Source: Bradyrhizobium sp. CCBAU 53338
Lineage (GTDB): Bacteria > Pseudomonadota > Alphaproteobacteria > Rhizobiales > Xanthobacteraceae
DNA length: 64,000 nucleotides
Assembly (NCBI RefSeq): GCF_015291665.1
Contig: NZ_CP030048.1
Span: forward strand, 2,666,001-2,730,000
Reading direction: 5' to 3'
In this document: positions 1-8,433 of the stretch, in pieces
Position numbering within the stretch: the first letter of the stretch is position 1
How the letters are laid out: each line of letters starts with the position of its first letter
Program-made: the position numbers and the translations under genes
Notes under the pieces: model-generated
The model's input: the letters and a program-made list of their open reading frames with translations, nothing else
Told to the model about the DNA's origin: nothing
Database searches by the model: none

Positions 1-94
1 ACGCAAGAAGGCTGCGCGTCCATGGGCCGCTGTTTAAGCAACCGTTCGATGCGCGTCCAAGCCAAAGCCTATATCGACCGATGCGGATTGAGCA

Positions 95-1000
95 TCAATC
101 TTCCACCACCTCGGCTGAGGACAATTCGCTGGCGATTTTGACGAGCGCCGAGAGCAGCGGATTCTCGTCGTCGCGACGCCAGACCATGAACAGCTCGACC
201 GGAACGCGGTTGCGCAGCTTGAGGGGGCGCAGCCGAACGTCGGAGATCTTCAATCCGGCGGCTGCGGCCGGCACGATAGCGAGACCAAGGCCTGCGCGCA
301 CCATCGCCAGGATCGAGTGGATCTGGCTGAGATGCTGGACGTAGCGCGGCAGGATGTCGGCGCGGGTGAACAGCGCCACCAGCAGATCGTGGAAATAGCG
401 GCTCTCATAGGGCGAATACATCACGAACGGCTGGTCGTCGAAATCCTTGACGGTGATGTTCTCGGCATTCGCCAGCGGATGCTTCTTCGGGATGGCGGCG
501 AGCAGCGGCTCGGCGACGACGCGGCGGCTGGTGAGTTCGGGCCGCGCAATCGGCGGCCGCAGCAGGCCGGCATCGATCTGGCCCGAGGTCAGCGCCTCGA
601 ACTGGTCGCCCGAGACCATTTCTTTCAGCGAGAAGTCGACCTCCGGCAGCTTGGCGCGGCAGGCCGCGACCAGTTCGGGCAGGAAGCCGTACGCGGCCGC
701 CGCCGTGAAGCCGATCTTCAGCGAGCCGGTCTTGCCGAGCGCAATGCGGCGGGCGACCTGGGAGGCGCTTTCCGCGAGCTTGAGGATGCGCCGGGCCTCG
801 GGAAGAAAGCTGCGTCCGGCCGGCGTCAGGCGCACCGAGCGGCTGGTGCGCTCCAGCAGCGGCGCGTCGATGATGTGCTCCAGCACCTGGATCTGCCGGG
901 ACAGCGGCGGCTGGGTCATGTTCAGCCGCGCGGCGGCGCGGCCGAAATGCAGTTCTTCCGCCACCGTGACGAAACAGCGGAGCTGGTTGAGGTCGAACAT
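95..1000 (-). CDS. LysR-family transcriptional regulator
   Basis: This is a DNA-binding regulator of about 301 residues with the usual LysR layout: an N-terminal winged helix-turn-helix (residues 1-60, with FDLNQLRCFVTVAEELHFGR and the recognition region NMTQPPLSRQIQVLE), then a periplasmic-binding-protein-like effector domain. I chose the ATG at 1000 because the family starts almost exactly at this point; an upstream in-frame start at 1048 would add 16 non-conserved residues. It lies on the same strand as, and downstream of, a GudP-like transporter, with a terminator-like hairpin between them. That suggests, without proving, control of sugar-acid or aromatic uptake. The effector is unknown. 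Confidence 0.9.
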   Translation of the reverse strand: MFDLNQLRCFVTVAEELHFGRAAARLNMTQPPLSRQIQVLEHIIDAPLLERTSRSVRLTPAGRSFLPEARRILKLAESASQVARRIALGKTGSLKIGFTAAAAYGFLPELVAACRAKLPEVDFSLKEMVSGDQFEALTSGQIDAGLLRPPIARPELTSRRVVAEPLLAAIPKKHPLANAENITVKDFDDQPFVMYSPYESRYFHDLLVALFTRADILPRYVQHLSQIHSILAMVRAGLGLAIVPAAAAGLKISDVRLRPLKLRNRVPVELFMVWRRDDENPLLSALVKIASELSSAEVVED

Positions 1001-1059
1001 CGATACATGCCTTAGATGGATAAGGCGCTTCCCCGGCACTTCTAGCATCGATTACCCCC

Positions 1060-1092
1060 AAAACAAAGACGGCGGCCTTTGAGACCGCCGTT
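1060..1092 (-). terminator. Rho-independent-like terminator after the GudP-like gene
   Basis: Read on the minus strand, an ACGGCGG / CCGCCGT stem (7 bp, loop TCTCAAAGG) is followed by CTTTGTTTTG. It lies directly downstream of the transporter stop and before the LysR start, so the two genes may be transcribed separately. Confidence 0.6.
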
Positions 1093-1126
1093 GAGTTGCT
1101 TGTCCCACTCCGATCACTCGGAGCGC

Positions 1127-2479
1127 TCAGGAGGAACGCTTGAGCACCACCCGCTCGATCCTGCCGACCACCACGAGGTATGCGATCGCCGCGACCAGCG
1201 CGTTGATGCCGACGAACACCAGGGCGCCGTTGAAGGATTTGGTCGCGGCCACGATGTAGCCGATCACGATCGGCGTGGTGATCGAGGAAAGGTTGCCGAA
1301 GGCATTGAACAGGCCGCCGGAGACGCCGCCGGCCTCCTTGGGCGAAGTGTCGGAGACGACAGCCCAGCCGAGCGCGCCGATGCCCTTGCCGAAGAAGGCG
1401 AGCGCCATGAAGCCGACCACCAGCGCCTGGCCGTCGACATAGTTGCAGGCGATGATCGACATCGACAGCAGCATTCCGCCCACGATCGGTATCTTGCGCG
1501 CCATGGTCAGCGAGCCGGTCTTGCGCAGGATGACGTCGGAAATGATGCCGCCGAGCACGCCGCCGATGAAGCCGCACAGCGCGGGCAGCGTCGCGACGAA
1601 GCCGGCTTGCAGGATCGACAGGCCGCGCTCCTTGACCAGGTACACCGGGAACCAGGTCAGGAAGAAATAGGTCAGCGTGTTGATGCAGTACTGGCCGAGA
1701 TAGACGCCGAGCATCATGCGGTTGGAGAGCAGCTGGCGGATATGATCCCACTTCGGACCGGAATCCGCTGCGCGTTCGTCCTTCAGATCGTTCTTGGGCG
1801 CGTCGAGATCGACCAGCGCGCCGCCGTCCTTGATGTAGTCGAACTCGGCCTCGTTGATCGAAGGATGTTCTTTCGGTCCGTAGACGGTCTTGATCCAGGC
1901 GAGGCCCATGATCACGCCGAGCCCGCCCATCACGAAGAACACGTAGCGCCAGCCATAGTCGTGGGCGATCCAGGCCATCAACGGCGCGAAAATCACGGTG
2001 GCGAAATATTGTCCCGAATTGAAGAAGGCCGAGGCGGTGCCGCGCTCATTGCCGGGAAACCAGGCCGCCACGATGCGGGCGTTGGCGGGGAAGGACGGTG
2101 CTTCCGCGACGCCGACCAGAAGACGAAGCGCGAACAGCGCGACGACGGCAGCGCCGGAACTGAGAAAGCCGACCCAGCCCTGCATCATCGTGAACAGCGA
2201 CCAGACGAGGATGCAGAACGCATAGACGAGGCGCGACCCGTAACGGTCGAGCAGCCATCCGCCCGGCACCTGTGCGACCACGTAGGACCAGCCGAAGGCC
2301 GAGAAGATCCAGCCCATGGCGACGGGGTCGAGATTCAGCTCCTTGGAGAGCGCAGGGCCTGCGATCGAGAGCGTGGCACGGTCGGCGTAATTGACGGTGG
2401 TGACCAGGAACAGCATGGTCACGATGAACAACCTGACGCGAGACCGTTTCACGTCCGCTGCGGACATCACTGCGCTCAT
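1127..2479 (-). CDS. gudP: MFS anion:cation symporter, GudP/GarP-like sugar-acid transporter
   Basis: This 450-residue protein with 12 predicted membrane segments imports an organic anion across the inner membrane. The sequence follows the enterobacterial D-glucarate/galactarate permeases closely: NYADRATLSIAG in helix 1, SYVVAQVPGGWLLDRYGSR (motif A region), EAPSFPANARIVAAWFP, GQYFATVIFAPLMAWI, GVYLGQYCINTLTYFFLTWF and GKGIGALGWAVVSDTSPKEA. From family knowledge the substrate is probably an aldarate or galactonate, but ACS-family members also carry aromatic and other carboxylates, so substrate is an inference. No catabolic dehydratase is adjacent. The start at 2479 is supported by typical family length. 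A LysR gene lies immediately downstream on the same strand. Confidence 0.85.
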   Translation of the reverse strand: MSAVMSAADVKRSRVRLFIVTMLFLVTTVNYADRATLSIAGPALSKELNLDPVAMGWIFSAFGWSYVVAQVPGGWLLDRYGSRLVYAFCILVWSLFTMMQGWVGFLSSGAAVVALFALRLLVGVAEAPSFPANARIVAAWFPGNERGTASAFFNSGQYFATVIFAPLMAWIAHDYGWRYVFFVMGGLGVIMGLAWIKTVYGPKEHPSINEAEFDYIKDGGALVDLDAPKNDLKDERAADSGPKWDHIRQLLSNRMMLGVYLGQYCINTLTYFFLTWFPVYLVKERGLSILQAGFVATLPALCGFIGGVLGGIISDVILRKTGSLTMARKIPIVGGMLLSMSIIACNYVDGQALVVGFMALAFFGKGIGALGWAVVSDTSPKEAGGVSGGLFNAFGNLSSITTPIVIGYIVAATKSFNGALVFVGINALVAAIAYLVVVGRIERVVLKRSS

Positions 2480-2705
2480 CAGGCGCCTCCTTGAACTCGA
2501 AATGTTTCCTCGAGGCGACTCCTAGAGGTGCGCGCGGGAAAGTGTCCAAGTTCAAGGGAGTATTGATTGATGCCGTTTTTGAATTGATGGAACGGCAGAG
2601 TGCGGGAACGCGGCCGCCTCGACGCAATCACTGCCGTCGCGGCGTACTGGATTGCCCGACTGCCGTGCGGGCGGTGACGTCGCGTTTGGGTAAGCCGCGT
2701 CTTTG

Positions 2706-4655
2706 CTACTGCTGGGCGCCCGGCAGCAGCGGAGCCAACAGCCCGGGCGTGACGCTTGGTGGTACGGCGTCCAGCCCGAGCACGGCGCTTGCGGCAGGCA
2801 ATGTCGCATCAGCCATCGCAGCGTGACCTTCGGCGCTAGGATGCACGGCGCCGCCATAGACCGCGGAAAGCACGCCCCATGTCGCGTCGTGAATGTCGTT
2901 CGGCTGGCTCGCTGCCGGCAAGCCTTGCGGATAGGTCATCGCGGCGAAATAGCTGTCATTGGCGTCGCGGATCCAGCGCGCGCGCGGCAGATAGGCGCGA
3001 TATTCCGAGGCGCCGCGGCCGCAGAGCATCGGCTGGCTCGCTGCGCTGACGATGTCCGGATTGAAGCTCTGGCCGTTCTCGGCAAAACAGGTGCGATCGA
3101 ATTCGGGATCGTTGCCGGAATGCGCGCAAAAACCGTGGTCGGCGAAGGCGGCCTGATGCGTGTCGACGAAGGTCATGCGGTCAGCCTCGGGATCGCGGCA
3201 CAGCGCGCCGTGTGTGCAGGTGGCGAGCCCCTTCAACTGCGGCAGGAACTCGGTATCGACGAAGGTCGACACGCGGGCGAGGCGTTGCGGATCGGCGTTG
3301 AAGGCGGGATGGATGTCGAAGCCGGCGCGGCCGCCGCGGCAGGGCACCCCGCCGTCGGCCAGCGCCGGGTTGGCGTAGGAGACGTAGACCACGTGCGAGA
3401 GATCGCCGCCGACGAGCGGCTTCAGCGCCTCGCGCAGCTTGACGAAGTTCTGCGGCAGCTCGCGCTGCAACGCGTCGCGGGACTCATCGACGCTTGCCAT
3501 CACGCCGGAGCGGCGGAACAGCGCGCGCTCGGTCGCGGTGTCGACGATGACGTCGGCGACGAGGCCGGAAAAGTAGACGTCGTTGGCGCCGATCGAGAGC
3601 AGCACGAGATCGAGGTTGCGGTCCGGCTGGCGCTTCTTCGCCGCGGCGAGCGCCTCGCGCAGTTCGGCGATCTGGGCGTTCACGCTGGTGTTGCAGACGC
3701 CGCTCTTGCCGGGCGGGCATTCGCGGGCGCGTTGCGAACCGAGCAGCCCGTCACTGATGCTGGCGCCGGTGCAGGCGAGCGGCAGATAGGTGACCGCGAT
3801 ATGGGTGTAGCGCACCGCGAGCGCGAGCGCGGTGCGGGCCTGATAGCTGTAGAGCGAACGGTGGCAGGGCGAGTTGAACCAGAGCGCGCTGTAGCGTTGC
3901 CAGTTGGCGAGCGTATCCGGTGCCTCGCAGGCGCGGCCCCCCTTGAAGCCGGCGCGGCTCGGCCGGTAGTACTGTCCGCCGGCGGTGCCGAGATAGGAGC
4001 GGAAGCAAAAGCCCTCGTCGGACAGCGCCAGCGGCCGGTCCGGATTGCCTTCGCCGGAGGCGATGCTGTCGCCGAGACCGGCGATGAAGATGTCGCGCAC
4101 CTGGATCTCGGTCTGGATGCGCTGGCTCGGATCGGAGCCGGAGGACACGTCGACGGTCGCCACCGTCTGCTTGCCGTAGCGCACCCGCAGATTGATCGGC
4201 TCGGCGCAGTCGAAGGTCGAGGTTTGCGGTCCGTCGCCGTCGTCGAACGACCAGGCGCAGGTCGCACCGACTGGCACCGCGCCGGTCAGCCGCACGGTGA
4301 CGGGATGATCGATCGGGGTCAGGTAGTTCTCTTTGACGTTGTCGCGCGTGCAGGGCTGGTTGACCCGGCCCTGGAGGTCGATACAGAGCCGGTTGACCAT
4401 GTTGCGAGCCCAGCCGCGGCCTTCGCTTTGCAGCTCCATCGATTGCTCGGCGGCGAGGATGCTGCGGTTTCGCGCATTCTCGACATGCAGCAGGAAGTCG
4501 CGCTCCTCGCGGAACAGGCGGAAGCGATTGCGGACCTCCCAATTGATCTGCAAGGCGCCGCTGTCCTGCGCGGCTGCGGGCTGAGGCAAAACGGCGAGGA
4601 GCCCTGCCAGCAGCAGGGCGCCCGCGAGACATCGGCGAAGGGAAACAGGGATCAT
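2706..4655 (-). CDS. Large secreted SGNH/GDSL-type hydrolase
   Basis: A 649-residue exported protein. The start at 4655 gives a clean Sec signal peptide (residues 1-29, CLAGALLLAGLLAVLPQPAAAQ core), whereas the longer frame from 4718 puts 21 polar residues in front of it. SGNH features are visible: block I GLGDSIASGEGNP with the catalytic Ser, a block III-like SIGANDVYFSG, and a C-terminal HPSAEGH carrying the likely catalytic His. The first 180 residues form a separate beta-rich region with an FDDGDG motif, and many cysteines (for example CEAPD, CHRSL, CPPGKSGVC) suggest disulfides and a periplasmic or extracellular site. At 649 residues it is far longer than ordinary GDSL esterases (200-350). 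Substrate (lipid, acylated polysaccharide or peptidoglycan) is not deducible. Confidence 0.8.
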   Translation of the reverse strand: MIPVSLRRCLAGALLLAGLLAVLPQPAAAQDSGALQINWEVRNRFRLFREERDFLLHVENARNRSILAAEQSMELQSEGRGWARNMVNRLCIDLQGRVNQPCTRDNVKENYLTPIDHPVTVRLTGAVPVGATCAWSFDDGDGPQTSTFDCAEPINLRVRYGKQTVATVDVSSGSDPSQRIQTEIQVRDIFIAGLGDSIASGEGNPDRPLALSDEGFCFRSYLGTAGGQYYRPSRAGFKGGRACEAPDTLANWQRYSALWFNSPCHRSLYSYQARTALALAVRYTHIAVTYLPLACTGASISDGLLGSQRARECPPGKSGVCNTSVNAQIAELREALAAAKKRQPDRNLDLVLLSIGANDVYFSGLVADVIVDTATERALFRRSGVMASVDESRDALQRELPQNFVKLREALKPLVGGDLSHVVYVSYANPALADGGVPCRGGRAGFDIHPAFNADPQRLARVSTFVDTEFLPQLKGLATCTHGALCRDPEADRMTFVDTHQAAFADHGFCAHSGNDPEFDRTCFAENGQSFNPDIVSAASQPMLCGRGASEYRAYLPRARWIRDANDSYFAAMTYPQGLPAASQPNDIHDATWGVLSAVYGGAVHPSAEGHAAMADATLPAASAVLGLDAVPPSVTPGLLAPLLPGAQQ

Positions 4656-4753
4656 GGCCCGCGTCTTCAACGGCAAAGTTGAGGCGGAAATAAGAGAGGA
4701 TTGCCGTTCGGCCTGCAACCTTCGTCTGTCGCCTTTGCAGGTCGCGGCCGGCC

Positions 4754-5836
4754 TTACCGTTTGCTCGCCTGGCGCAGCGACCGCTCATGCTCCATCGCCG
4801 TAACCTGCTTGGGCAGGTTGGCCTGCGCGCAGGCCTCCGCCAGCCGCCGTCGCTCCTGCCAGGGCTGGACGACGTTCATCCAGAGCTCGCGGGTGCCCAT
4901 GATGGAGATGGCCAGACCGAACGGGATCACGAAATAGAGAATACGGAAGACCAGCAGTGTCGCCAGCAGCTGCTCACGGCCGAATTCGGGCAGCGCCACC
5001 AGCATGGCGGCGTCGAACACGCCGATCGAGCCGGGCGCATGGCTGGCAAAGCCCAGCAGTGTCGCCAGGATGAACACAACGGCGAGCGACAGGAAGTCGA
5101 TCGGCGGAGTGGAAGGGATCAGCAGATACATCGCAAAGGCGCAGAAGCCGAGATCGACCACGCCGATCAGGATCTGCACCAGCGTCAGCGGCGCTGACGG
5201 CAGCACCACCTTCCAGCCCTTCTGGCCGAGCTCGCGTCGTTTCTCGCCCATGCAGAGCCAGACCAGATAGGCCCCGATCGAGGCGAGGCCGCCGAACGCG
5301 ATCAGCCGGTTAATCGACGACGGCAGCTGGTCCATGTAGGAGGCCGCGTCCGGGTGGATGGCCATGCCGATCGACAGCACGAAGATGTTACCGAGCCAGA
5401 AGGTCAAGCCGGAGAGGAAGCAGATCTTCGCGACGTCGATCGCGTTCAGCCCATAGTCCGAATAAATCCGGAAGCGGATCGCGCCGCCCGTGAATACGGT
5501 GGCGCCGATATTGTGGCCGATCGAATAGGACGTGAAGCTCGACAGCGCTGCGATGCGATAGGGCACGTGCTTCTTGCCGATCGTTCGCAATGCAAAAAAG
5601 TCATAGAAGGTCAGCGTACAGAACGCGAAGAACACGCAAAGCGCCGCCAGGCCGATATTGCCACGCGGGATATCAGCCAGCGCGGTGAGGATGGCGTTCC
5701 TGTCGATCCCGTGGAGGGTCCGCACGAGCGTGGTGACCGCGAAGGCGATGATCATCACGCTCGCGGCAATTCCGAGCCGTCGCCAGCCGATCCATCTCTT
5801 GAAGCCGCGCTTCAGCGCGGGCAGCAGTCCGTGCAT
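4754..5836 (-). CDS. Flippase-like integral membrane protein (UPF0104/YbhN, MprF N-terminal fold)
   Basis: A 360-residue polytopic inner-membrane protein with about eight hydrophobic segments. It matches the lysylphosphatidylglycerol synthase transmembrane family: FYDFFALRTIGKKHVPYR, SYSIGHNIGATVFTGGAIRF and GFASHAPGSIGVFDAAMLV are the conserved positions. In MprF this part flips an aminoacylated lipid; here the aminoacyltransferase domain is absent, so only a transporter-like or accessory lipid role can be inferred. The C-terminus is a basic cytoplasmic tail. It lies 98 bp downstream of the SGNH hydrolase start on the same strand. An inverted repeat sits just upstream of its start. Confidence 0.8.
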   Translation of the reverse strand: MHGLLPALKRGFKRWIGWRRLGIAASVMIIAFAVTTLVRTLHGIDRNAILTALADIPRGNIGLAALCVFFAFCTLTFYDFFALRTIGKKHVPYRIAALSSFTSYSIGHNIGATVFTGGAIRFRIYSDYGLNAIDVAKICFLSGLTFWLGNIFVLSIGMAIHPDAASYMDQLPSSINRLIAFGGLASIGAYLVWLCMGEKRRELGQKGWKVVLPSAPLTLVQILIGVVDLGFCAFAMYLLIPSTPPIDFLSLAVVFILATLLGFASHAPGSIGVFDAAMLVALPEFGREQLLATLLVFRILYFVIPFGLAISIMGTRELWMNVVQPWQERRRLAEACAQANLPKQVTAMEHERSLRQASKR

Positions 5837-5860
5837 TCATCCTCCCGGCGGGGGGCAAGA

Positions 5861-5888
5861 CCGACCGGGCCAGACATTGGCCGGTCGG
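5861..5888. repeat. Inverted repeat upstream of the flippase-like gene
   Basis: The arms CCGACCGG and CCGGTCGG are perfectly complementary, separated by 12 bases. It lies 25 bp before the start of the minus-strand membrane protein gene, so it would fall in its leader or operator. No T-run follows, so a terminator is unlikely. Confidence 0.45.
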
Positions 5889-6147
5889 TTGCGATCACTG
5901 CCCGAAAAGGGCGTCGATCGCTAGGCATGATGTAGCTCATTTAAGGCAAAAACAGCGACTTGTGCAGCCCTTGACAACGACAGGTTCTGCGCCGGATCGG
6001 CCGTTTCTGTCATACATGGTTCACATCGCCCGCGCGTTAAGCATATGAGTCGGGGACCGAGCCTCGACCGCGTAACCTTTCATTGAGATGGTCTCAAATC
6101 CTGCGCTCGCAAGCTTTGTTCCGGCGCAAACGCGGCGAGGCTTTTTT
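5889..6147. other. Gene-free stretch between divergent genes
   Basis: I see no coding region here. It contains a TTGACA hexamer at 5971-5976 without a convincing partner, and GC-poor patches typical of promoter DNA. It must hold the promoter of the flippase-like gene. Confidence 0.5.
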
Positions 6148-6172
6148 GGAACGACGGCGCCGCGCACCGGTT
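6148..6172 (+). promoter_or_regulatory. Candidate EcfG (general stress sigma) promoter
   Basis: GGAAC at 6148-6152 and GGTT at 6169-6172 are separated by 16 bases, close to the rhizobial EcfG consensus GGAAC-N16/17-CGTT. It sits about 90 bp before a YciF-type stress gene, a class that is EcfG-controlled in related bacteria. Confidence 0.45.
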
Positions 6173-6264
6173 AGCGCCCCATCAGCAATCGAACACGGCG
6201 AAACAACAGGCTTTTCGTGCAAGCCGGTACGGTCGTGTTCCCGAAACCTGCAAGGATCGGAACG

Positions 6265-6771
6265 ATGGGACTGTTCACCAAAGACATCAAGACCATGAAC
6301 GACCTGTTCGTGCATCAGCTCCAGGACATCTACTACGCCGAGCAGCAGCTCACCAAGGCGCTGCCGAAAATGGCAGACAAGGCTACCGATCCGCAGCTGA
6401 AGCAGGGCTTTTTGACGCATCTCGAGGAAACCAAGCAGCACGTCGCGCGGCTGGAGGAAGTGTTCAAGATGCACGGTGCCCAGGTGAAGGCGGTCGACTG
6501 CCCGGCGATCGACGGCATCATCGAGGAAGCCGACGAGACCGCCGGCGAGGTCGCAGACAAGGCGGTGCTCGACGCAGCGCTGATCAACGCCGCGCAGGCC
6601 GCCGAACACTACGAGATCGTCCGCTACGGCAGCCTGATTGCCTGGGCCAAGCAGCTCGGCCGCAGCGATTGCGCCGCCGTGCTCGCCAAGACCCTCGAGG
6701 AGGAGAAGGCGACCGACAGGAAATTGACGTCGCTTGCAGAGAGCAAGGTGAACCTGCGGGCGGCGAGCTAA
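6265..6771 (+). CDS. YciF-type ferritin-like DUF892 stress protein
   Basis: A 168-residue cytoplasmic, all-helical protein of the YciE/YciF family. Family signatures are at residues 1-60 (MGLFTKDIKTMNDLFVHQL, DIYYAEQQLTKALPKM, HLEETKQHVARLEEVF) and 115-150 (AAEHYEIVRYG, LEEEKATDRKLT). The pattern of Glu and His residues on the helices is that of a ferritin-like four-helix bundle, which may bind a di-metal site. I chose the ATG at 6265 because the family begins there; an upstream start at 6217 adds 16 non-conserved residues. Members are induced by osmotic and general stress; the upstream EcfG-like promoter agrees. The exact biochemical role is not known in the family. Confidence 0.9.
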   Translation: MGLFTKDIKTMNDLFVHQLQDIYYAEQQLTKALPKMADKATDPQLKQGFLTHLEETKQHVARLEEVFKMHGAQVKAVDCPAIDGIIEEADETAGEVADKAVLDAALINAAQAAEHYEIVRYGSLIAWAKQLGRSDCAAVLAKTLEEEKATDRKLTSLAESKVNLRAAS

Positions 6772-6791
6772 GGCCGTCTTCAGCCACCAGA

Positions 6792-6819
6792 GCGCCGCGC
6801 GGCCAATCCCGCGCGGCGC
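6792..6819 (+). terminator. Strong GC-rich hairpin after the yciF-like gene
   Basis: An 11-bp perfect stem GCGCCGCGCGG / CCGCGCGGCGC with a 6-base loop starts 20 bp after the stop codon. There is no T-run, so it may be an imperfect terminator or an mRNA-stabilising hairpin. Confidence 0.5.
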
Positions 6820-6913
6820 GGCCTTATCGGATATTCATCATTCGGTCATTGTCGAAACATGGCGACGGACCGACGGTGTATATGTCGCATGGGGCTGCAA
6901 TCGAGGTGGCAGC

Positions 6914-8329
6914 ATGCGCGCCGATACCATCAAATTCGAATCCTTCGACGCGAACGGTGCTCCGCGCACCGCATCGCGCCTCGCGACCTCGCTCACGCTG
7001 GCGGCGATGAGCCTCGGCTACGGCGTGGTGCAGCTCGACGTCACCATCGTCAACACTGCGCTCGATGCCATGGGCAAGACGCTCGGCGGCGGCGTCGCCG
7101 AGCTGCAATGGGTGGTGAGCGCCTACACCATCGCCTTTGCCGCCTTCATCCTGACGGCGGGCGCACTCGGCGACCGGATCGGCGCCAAGCGCATCTTCAT
7201 GGCGGGGTTCGCGATCTTCACCGCGGCCTCGCTAGCTTGTGCGCTGTCGCCCAACGCCATCGTGCTGATCGGCGCGCGGCTGGTTCAGGGGCTGGCAGCG
7301 GCGATCCTGGTGCCGAATTCGCTGGCGCTGCTGAACCACGCCTACACGGACGATCGAGCGCGCGGCCGTGCGGTCGCGGTCTGGGCCGCAGGCGCGAGCC
7401 TGGCGCTGACCGCCGGTCCCTTCGTCGGCGGCGCGCTGATCACGCTGGTCGGCTGGCGCGCGATCTTCCTGGTCAATCTGCCGATCGGCCTCGCCGGCCT
7501 GTGGCTGAGCTGGCGCTATGCGAGCGAAACCACGCGGGCGCGCTCGCGCGAGATCGATCTGACGGGCCAGCTTGCGGCGATCGGCGCACTCGGGTCGCTC
7601 GCCGGCGCGATCATCGAAGCCGGTGCGCTGGGATGGGACCATCCGGCCGTGATCGCGGCCTTCGTGGCCTCAGCCGTCCTCGCCACGCTGTTCGTCTGGC
7701 GCGAGAGCCGCACGGCGCAGCCGATGCTGCCGCTGTCGTTGTTCAGCCACCGGCTGTTTACCCTGACCACGATCGTCGGTCTGCTCGTGAACATCGCCAT
7801 CTACGGCCTGATCTTCGTGCTGAGCCTCTATTTCCAGCGGATCAACGGCCTGTCGGCGTGGTGGACCGGGCTTGCTTTCGTTCCGATGATGGGTGCGGTG
7901 CTCCCCGTCAATCTGCTGGCGCCGCGCCTTTCCGAGCGTATCGGGCCATGCCCGACCATCGTCGTCGGCGCCTCCATATCCGCGCTCGGCTGTCTCGGCC
8001 TGGTCTGGATCGAAGCCGGGACGAGCTATTGGGCGATCCTTGCGCAGATGATCGCGATCAGCGGTGGACTTGGCCTCCTGGTACCGCCGCTGACCTCGAC
8101 CTTGCTCGGCAGTGTCGAGAAGGCGCGCTCCGGCATCGCCGCCGGCGTGCTCAACGCGACGCGACAGACCGGCAGCGTCCTCGGCGTCGCGCTGTTCGGG
8201 TCGCTGATCGCTTCGGACAGCGCCTTCGTGCCGGGCCTACACCAATCGCTGATCATATCGGCGGCGGTCCTGCTGATCGCGGCGGCCGTGATCGGATTTG
8301 GTGCGAGGGCCCCGGCACGCGCAATGTGA
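6914..8329 (+). CDS. MFS transporter, DHA2 (EmrB/QacA) 14-TM drug exporter family
   Basis: A 471-residue inner-membrane exporter. The 14-TM DHA2 pattern is clear: helix 1 carries QLDVTIVNTALDAMG (family motif D1), GALGDRIGAKRIF is motif A after helix 2, and AGPFVGGALITLVGWRAIF is the proton-antiporter motif C region. The start at 6914 has GAGG eight bases upstream. It probably exports drugs or small amphiphiles by proton antiport; the substrate cannot be read from sequence. No membrane-fusion (EmrA) partner lies beside it, so it would act as a single-component pump. A TetR-type regulator, often adjacent in this family, is absent. A perfect hairpin follows the gene. Confidence 0.9.
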   Translation: MRADTIKFESFDANGAPRTASRLATSLTLAAMSLGYGVVQLDVTIVNTALDAMGKTLGGGVAELQWVVSAYTIAFAAFILTAGALGDRIGAKRIFMAGFAIFTAASLACALSPNAIVLIGARLVQGLAAAILVPNSLALLNHAYTDDRARGRAVAVWAAGASLALTAGPFVGGALITLVGWRAIFLVNLPIGLAGLWLSWRYASETTRARSREIDLTGQLAAIGALGSLAGAIIEAGALGWDHPAVIAAFVASAVLATLFVWRESRTAQPMLPLSLFSHRLFTLTTIVGLLVNIAIYGLIFVLSLYFQRINGLSAWWTGLAFVPMMGAVLPVNLLAPRLSERIGPCPTIVVGASISALGCLGLVWIEAGTSYWAILAQMIAISGGLGLLVPPLTSTLLGSVEKARSGIAAGVLNATRQTGSVLGVALFGSLIASDSAFVPGLHQSLIISAAVLLIAAAVIGFGARAPARAM

Positions 8330-8360
8330 ACAGTCGCACACATTCCCTGTTCACCATTCC

Positions 8361-8385
8361 GGTAACCGGCGCATAGCCGGTTACC
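8361..8385. repeat. Perfect 10-bp inverted repeat between two genes
   Basis: GGTAACCGGC and GCCGGTTACC flank a GCATA loop, 31 bp after the exporter stop and 48 bp before the cyclic-di-GMP gene. It could terminate the first gene or be an operator for the second. No T-run follows. Confidence 0.5.
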
Positions 8386-8433
8386 GACTGTCCATTTCTG
8401 CCGGTTCTAGTGCCCGATGAATGGGGGCCGGCA

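Noticed and set aside
1079..2494. A 471-codon plus-strand frame opposite the GudP-like gene
   Set aside because: Asp/His/Glu/Arg-rich shadow of a transporter gene with recognisable MFS motifs on the other strand.
2703..4682. A 659-codon plus-strand frame opposite the SGNH hydrolase
   Set aside because: No signal, domain or conserved motif, composition typical of a shadow frame, and the minus strand encodes a clear signal peptide and catalytic motifs.
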